DNA of 6,765 bases from Zoogloeaceae bacterium (GTDB lineage Bacteria; Pseudomonadota; Gammaproteobacteria; Burkholderiales; Rhodocyclaceae), in assembly GCA_031281985.1 (NCBI GenBank), contig JAITEO010000094.1, positions 1 through 6,765 on the forward strand. Reading direction: 5' to 3'. How positions within the stretch are numbered: the stretch's first letter is position 1; each line of letters begins with the position of its first letter. The notes under the pieces were generated by a model. That model was not told the DNA's origin. It did not search any database and worked only from the letters and a program-made list of their open reading frames with translations. Below are positions 5,245-6,765 of the stretch, in pieces. Made by a program: the position numbers and the translations under genes.

Positions 5245-6626
5245 TGCGCCTCCATCGTGAAGCGGAATCGTTCCGTATTTTCCTCATCCAGAAGTTCATG
5301 ATGCGTCAAATAGGCGCGCACGAAAGGCCGTCGCTCGGAAACAAAGGCCACATAGCGCGTCATTTCGGCGCTGCTTGGCGCTTCCGCCGTGATCTTGAGC
5401 GTATTGGCGACATTTCCTGTTGCCGCAGACGCTGTCTCGACCTGCAATACGCTGACCCGAATATCGCGGGGAGGACGCAATGCATGCAAAACAGCGCCTA
5501 TCGGCAAATTCAACTGGCGGATCGCGGCATTGATGGCTCCGATCCGAACCGACTCTTCACGGCTCCAGGATGGGGGCGGCGGCCGACGGTTTGCCTGTTG
5601 CAACGCCTCACACGCATCACGCAAAGTTTGTACATTCATGAACTGTTGCCAGGTTTCAAACACGATCCCGCCTGTGCCAAGCATGGCCACGCCCAAAACC
5701 AGCCAATGCCACCCGGTACGGCGAGGCGGCAACGCATGGGCATCCAGCGCATGCGCGCCTTGACAGGCGCGCAGCCAGTGCGCATCGGGTTGCAGACAGC
5801 GCCAGGAAGCATCCGGCGGGATGAAAGGAGCCGGCCAGACTGTGTTGTCCGCCCATGTCCCGGATGCGTCCAGCACCTGGATTTTCTGGATGCCAAGCGC
5901 TTGTGGACGACGCAGACACAAACGCTTCCAGGCCAATGACAAGGCATCCACAGCCGAGACATCCGAAGCATTGGGTTGTATCCTGATTTCCAGCAAATGC
6001 CTCCGGCCTGTCCAACGCTTTGCCCCGGCGAGACACAAGGTGACATCGTTTTCATTACAAATCGCCACGGCCTCAAGCGGTTGCTTTTTGCCCAACACAT
6101 CCCAGGCCAACACCGAAACAGGACACAGCGAACGCCAATGGGCATGCCAACGCGCAGCGCATTGTCCAATGGCTTGCAACACTTCCAGAGGATAGGCAAT
6201 CGCCAGCCGCGATGCGCCATAAGGCGCGTCATCCAGCCGAATCTCATCATCCGGCATGACGGCAAACCCCAGTTGGGAAAGATAATTCCGCGCAAAGTCT
6301 CGGGCGGAATCCTTGCGCGACATGGCCGGGTTCCACGGCACGGAAGCCATGGGAAGCCATGTATCCGCAATGATCGCGCGCAATTCGAGACCACGCGCGC
6401 AACCCTGGGGGAGTTCCCCCGGCAGTTCCTGCAAGGCCGCGCACAAGGCGGACAACGCAGGCGTTCCAGCATCATCCCGAATATCCACCGCACCCAGCGC
6501 ATGCCATGTGGCGCGGGCATTGCGACCGGCCAGCAGCCCCCATTGCACGTGCCGCTGACCGATCCACAAAAACAGCGTCCGGCGAGGCGAAAACAACGTC
6601 CTTGAAAAAGGATTACCCCGCGACAC
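5232..6626 (-). CDS. GspL-like inner-membrane protein: degenerate PilM-like cytoplasmic part fused to a PilN-like periplasmic part
   Basis: The product is 464 residues if started at the GTG behind the strong Shine-Dalgarno. Residues about 15-290 have no signal peptide and resemble the actin-like cytoplasmic half of GspL/MshI/PilM, for example FLWIGQRHVQWG at 19-30 and SRLAIAYPLEVLQAI at 139-153; this assignment is weak at sequence level. A single hydrophobic segment follows at about 307-324 (HWLVLGVAMLGTGGIVF). Next comes a short helix ending in a five-proline run (349-353), then a PilN-like ferredoxin-fold region at 370-462 with DIRVSVLQVE, LKITAEA and a final FRFTMEAQW strand. In T2SS, GspL binds the ATPase on the cytoplasmic side and GspM in the periplasm; in type IV pili the same job is split between PilM and PilN. 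The position directly after the ATPase gene and before a PilO-like gene fits. The 3' end overlaps the next gene by 13 bases. Cysteine and tryptophan are frequent in the cytoplasmic half. An MshI-type name would also be defensible. Confidence 0.72.
   Translation of the reverse strand: MSRGNPFSRTLFSPRRTLFLWIGQRHVQWGLLAGRNARATWHALGAVDIRDDAGTPALSALCAALQELPGELPQGCARGLELRAIIADTWLPMASVPWNPAMSRKDSARDFARNYLSQLGFAVMPDDEIRLDDAPYGASRLAIAYPLEVLQAIGQCAARWHAHWRSLCPVSVLAWDVLGKKQPLEAVAICNENDVTLCLAGAKRWTGRRHLLEIRIQPNASDVSAVDALSLAWKRLCLRRPQALGIQKIQVLDASGTWADNTVWPAPFIPPDASWRCLQPDAHWLRACQGAHALDAHALPPRRTGWHWLVLGVAMLGTGGIVFETWQQFMNVQTLRDACEALQQANRRPPPPSWSREESVRIGAINAAIRQLNLPIGAVLHALRPPRDIRVSVLQVETASAATGNVANTLKITAEAPSSAEMTRYVAFVSERRPFVRAYLTHHELLDEENTERFRFTMEAQWND
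5249..5253 (-). promoter_or_regulatory. Shine-Dalgarno GGAGG for the PilO/GspM-like gene
   Basis: GGAGG lies 4 bases before ATG 5244, inside the last codons of the GspL-like gene. It supports that start and translational coupling across the 13-base overlap. Confidence 0.6.
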
Positions 6627-6765
6627 GCGCAACCTCCTCCAATGTGGTTTCACCACACGCCACCCATGCCAGAGCGGTTTGCTCCAGGGCACGCAGCCCC
6701 GCCAGACGGGCCTGTTCCTTCAAGGTGGATATGGGCGCTCGCTGGGCAATCAGTTCGCGCAGGGT
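6613..6765 (-). CDS. gspE: C-terminal end of a GspE/PilB-type assembly ATPase (partial, 5' end outside window)
   Basis: Only the last 50 codons and the TAA stop are present; the frame is open to the window edge. The visible tail reads TLRELIAQRAPISTLKEQAR, then a helix rich in Ala and Leu, and ends in GETTLEEVARVAG. A charged helix followed by G-x-T-T-x-E-E-V-x-R-V just before the stop is the usual C-terminus of GspE/PilB/MshE secretion ATPases. In that family the protein is a cytoplasmic hexameric ATPase that powers insertion of pilin or pseudopilin subunits. The Walker motifs and the tetracysteine zinc site lie outside the window and cannot be checked. The downstream gene starts inside this one, overlapping by 14 bases, which supports coupling to the GspL-like gene. 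A PilB or MshE label is equally possible from this fragment, and a retraction ATPase of the PilT type is less likely given the neighbours. Confidence 0.85.
   Translation of the reverse strand, partial: TLRELIAQRAPISTLKEQARLAGLRALEQTALAWVACGETTLEEVARVAG
6633..6640 (-). promoter_or_regulatory. Strong Shine-Dalgarno that sets a GTG start at 6626
   Basis: The minus strand reads GGAGGAGG here, inside the end of the ATPase gene, followed by a 6-base spacer and GTG at 6626-6624. This is the best ribosome binding site in the window. It argues against the longer ATG start at 6692, which would overlap the ATPase gene by 80 bases. Confidence 0.8.

Noticed and set aside
4468..5939. Long plus-strand frames (277 and 375 codons) opposite the GspL-, PilO- and PilP-like genes
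   Set aside because: They overlap each other and well-supported minus-strand genes, have low-complexity Pro/Arg/Gln composition, and lack a Shine-Dalgarno or family motif.
5636..6520. A 294-codon minus-strand frame in another register within the GspL-like gene
   Set aside because: Composition is dominated by Trp, Cys, Arg and Met, typical of an out-of-frame read; the 464-residue frame over the same bases has a membrane segment and PilN-like domain.
6627..6692. Upstream ATG start at 6692 for the GspL-like gene
   Set aside because: It would overlap the ATPase gene by 80 bases, whereas GTG 6626 has a GGAGGAGG at ideal spacing.

Overview
The window is one block of a gene cluster for a type II secretion-like / type IV pilus-like machine, read entirely on the minus strand (right to left). 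The double-membrane parts (secretin lipoprotein, inner-membrane PilN/PilO/PilP-like proteins) point to a Gram-negative bacterium. The moderately GC-rich sequence and the cluster style suggest an environmental Pseudomonadota, perhaps a betaproteobacterium; that taxonomic guess is inference and not firm.

Layout in transcription order: the last 50 codons of a GspE/PilB-type assembly ATPase (cut by the window edge, 6613-6765); a GspL-like protein that joins a degenerate PilM-like cytoplasmic part to a PilN-like periplasmic part (5232-6626); a PilO/GspM-like protein (4597-5244); a short GspC/PilP-like protein (4043-4600); a large secretin lipoprotein with TPR repeats at its N-terminus and a cohesin-like domain at its C-terminus (1629-4046); two GspG-like pseudopilins (1126-1632 and 727-1122); a third pseudopilin that lacks the usual Glu at mature position +5 (156-740); and the first 53 codons of an exported protein of unknown function (1-159, cut by the window edge).

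The genes are packed without gaps. Seven of eight junctions overlap by 4 to 14 bases and the eighth has a 3-base spacer, so there is no room for an internal promoter or terminator between genes. The cluster is very probably one translationally coupled transcript whose promoter lies beyond the right edge. Four starts differ from the longest open frame or are settled by a visible Shine-Dalgarno or overlap: GTG 6626, ATG 4600, ATG 740 and ATG 159.

How the parts would work together (known for the families, inferred here): the ATPase drives assembly of pseudopilin subunits on an inner-membrane platform. The L-, M/O- and C/P-like proteins link that platform to the outer-membrane secretin. The three pseudopilins form a short piston or fibre, the one without Glu+5 possibly sitting at the tip. 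The exported protein encoded last could be a substrate or accessory factor. The platform protein GspF, the prepilin peptidase and the rest of the ATPase are not in the window. No RNA genes, mobile elements, CRISPR arrays or notable DNA repeats were seen.
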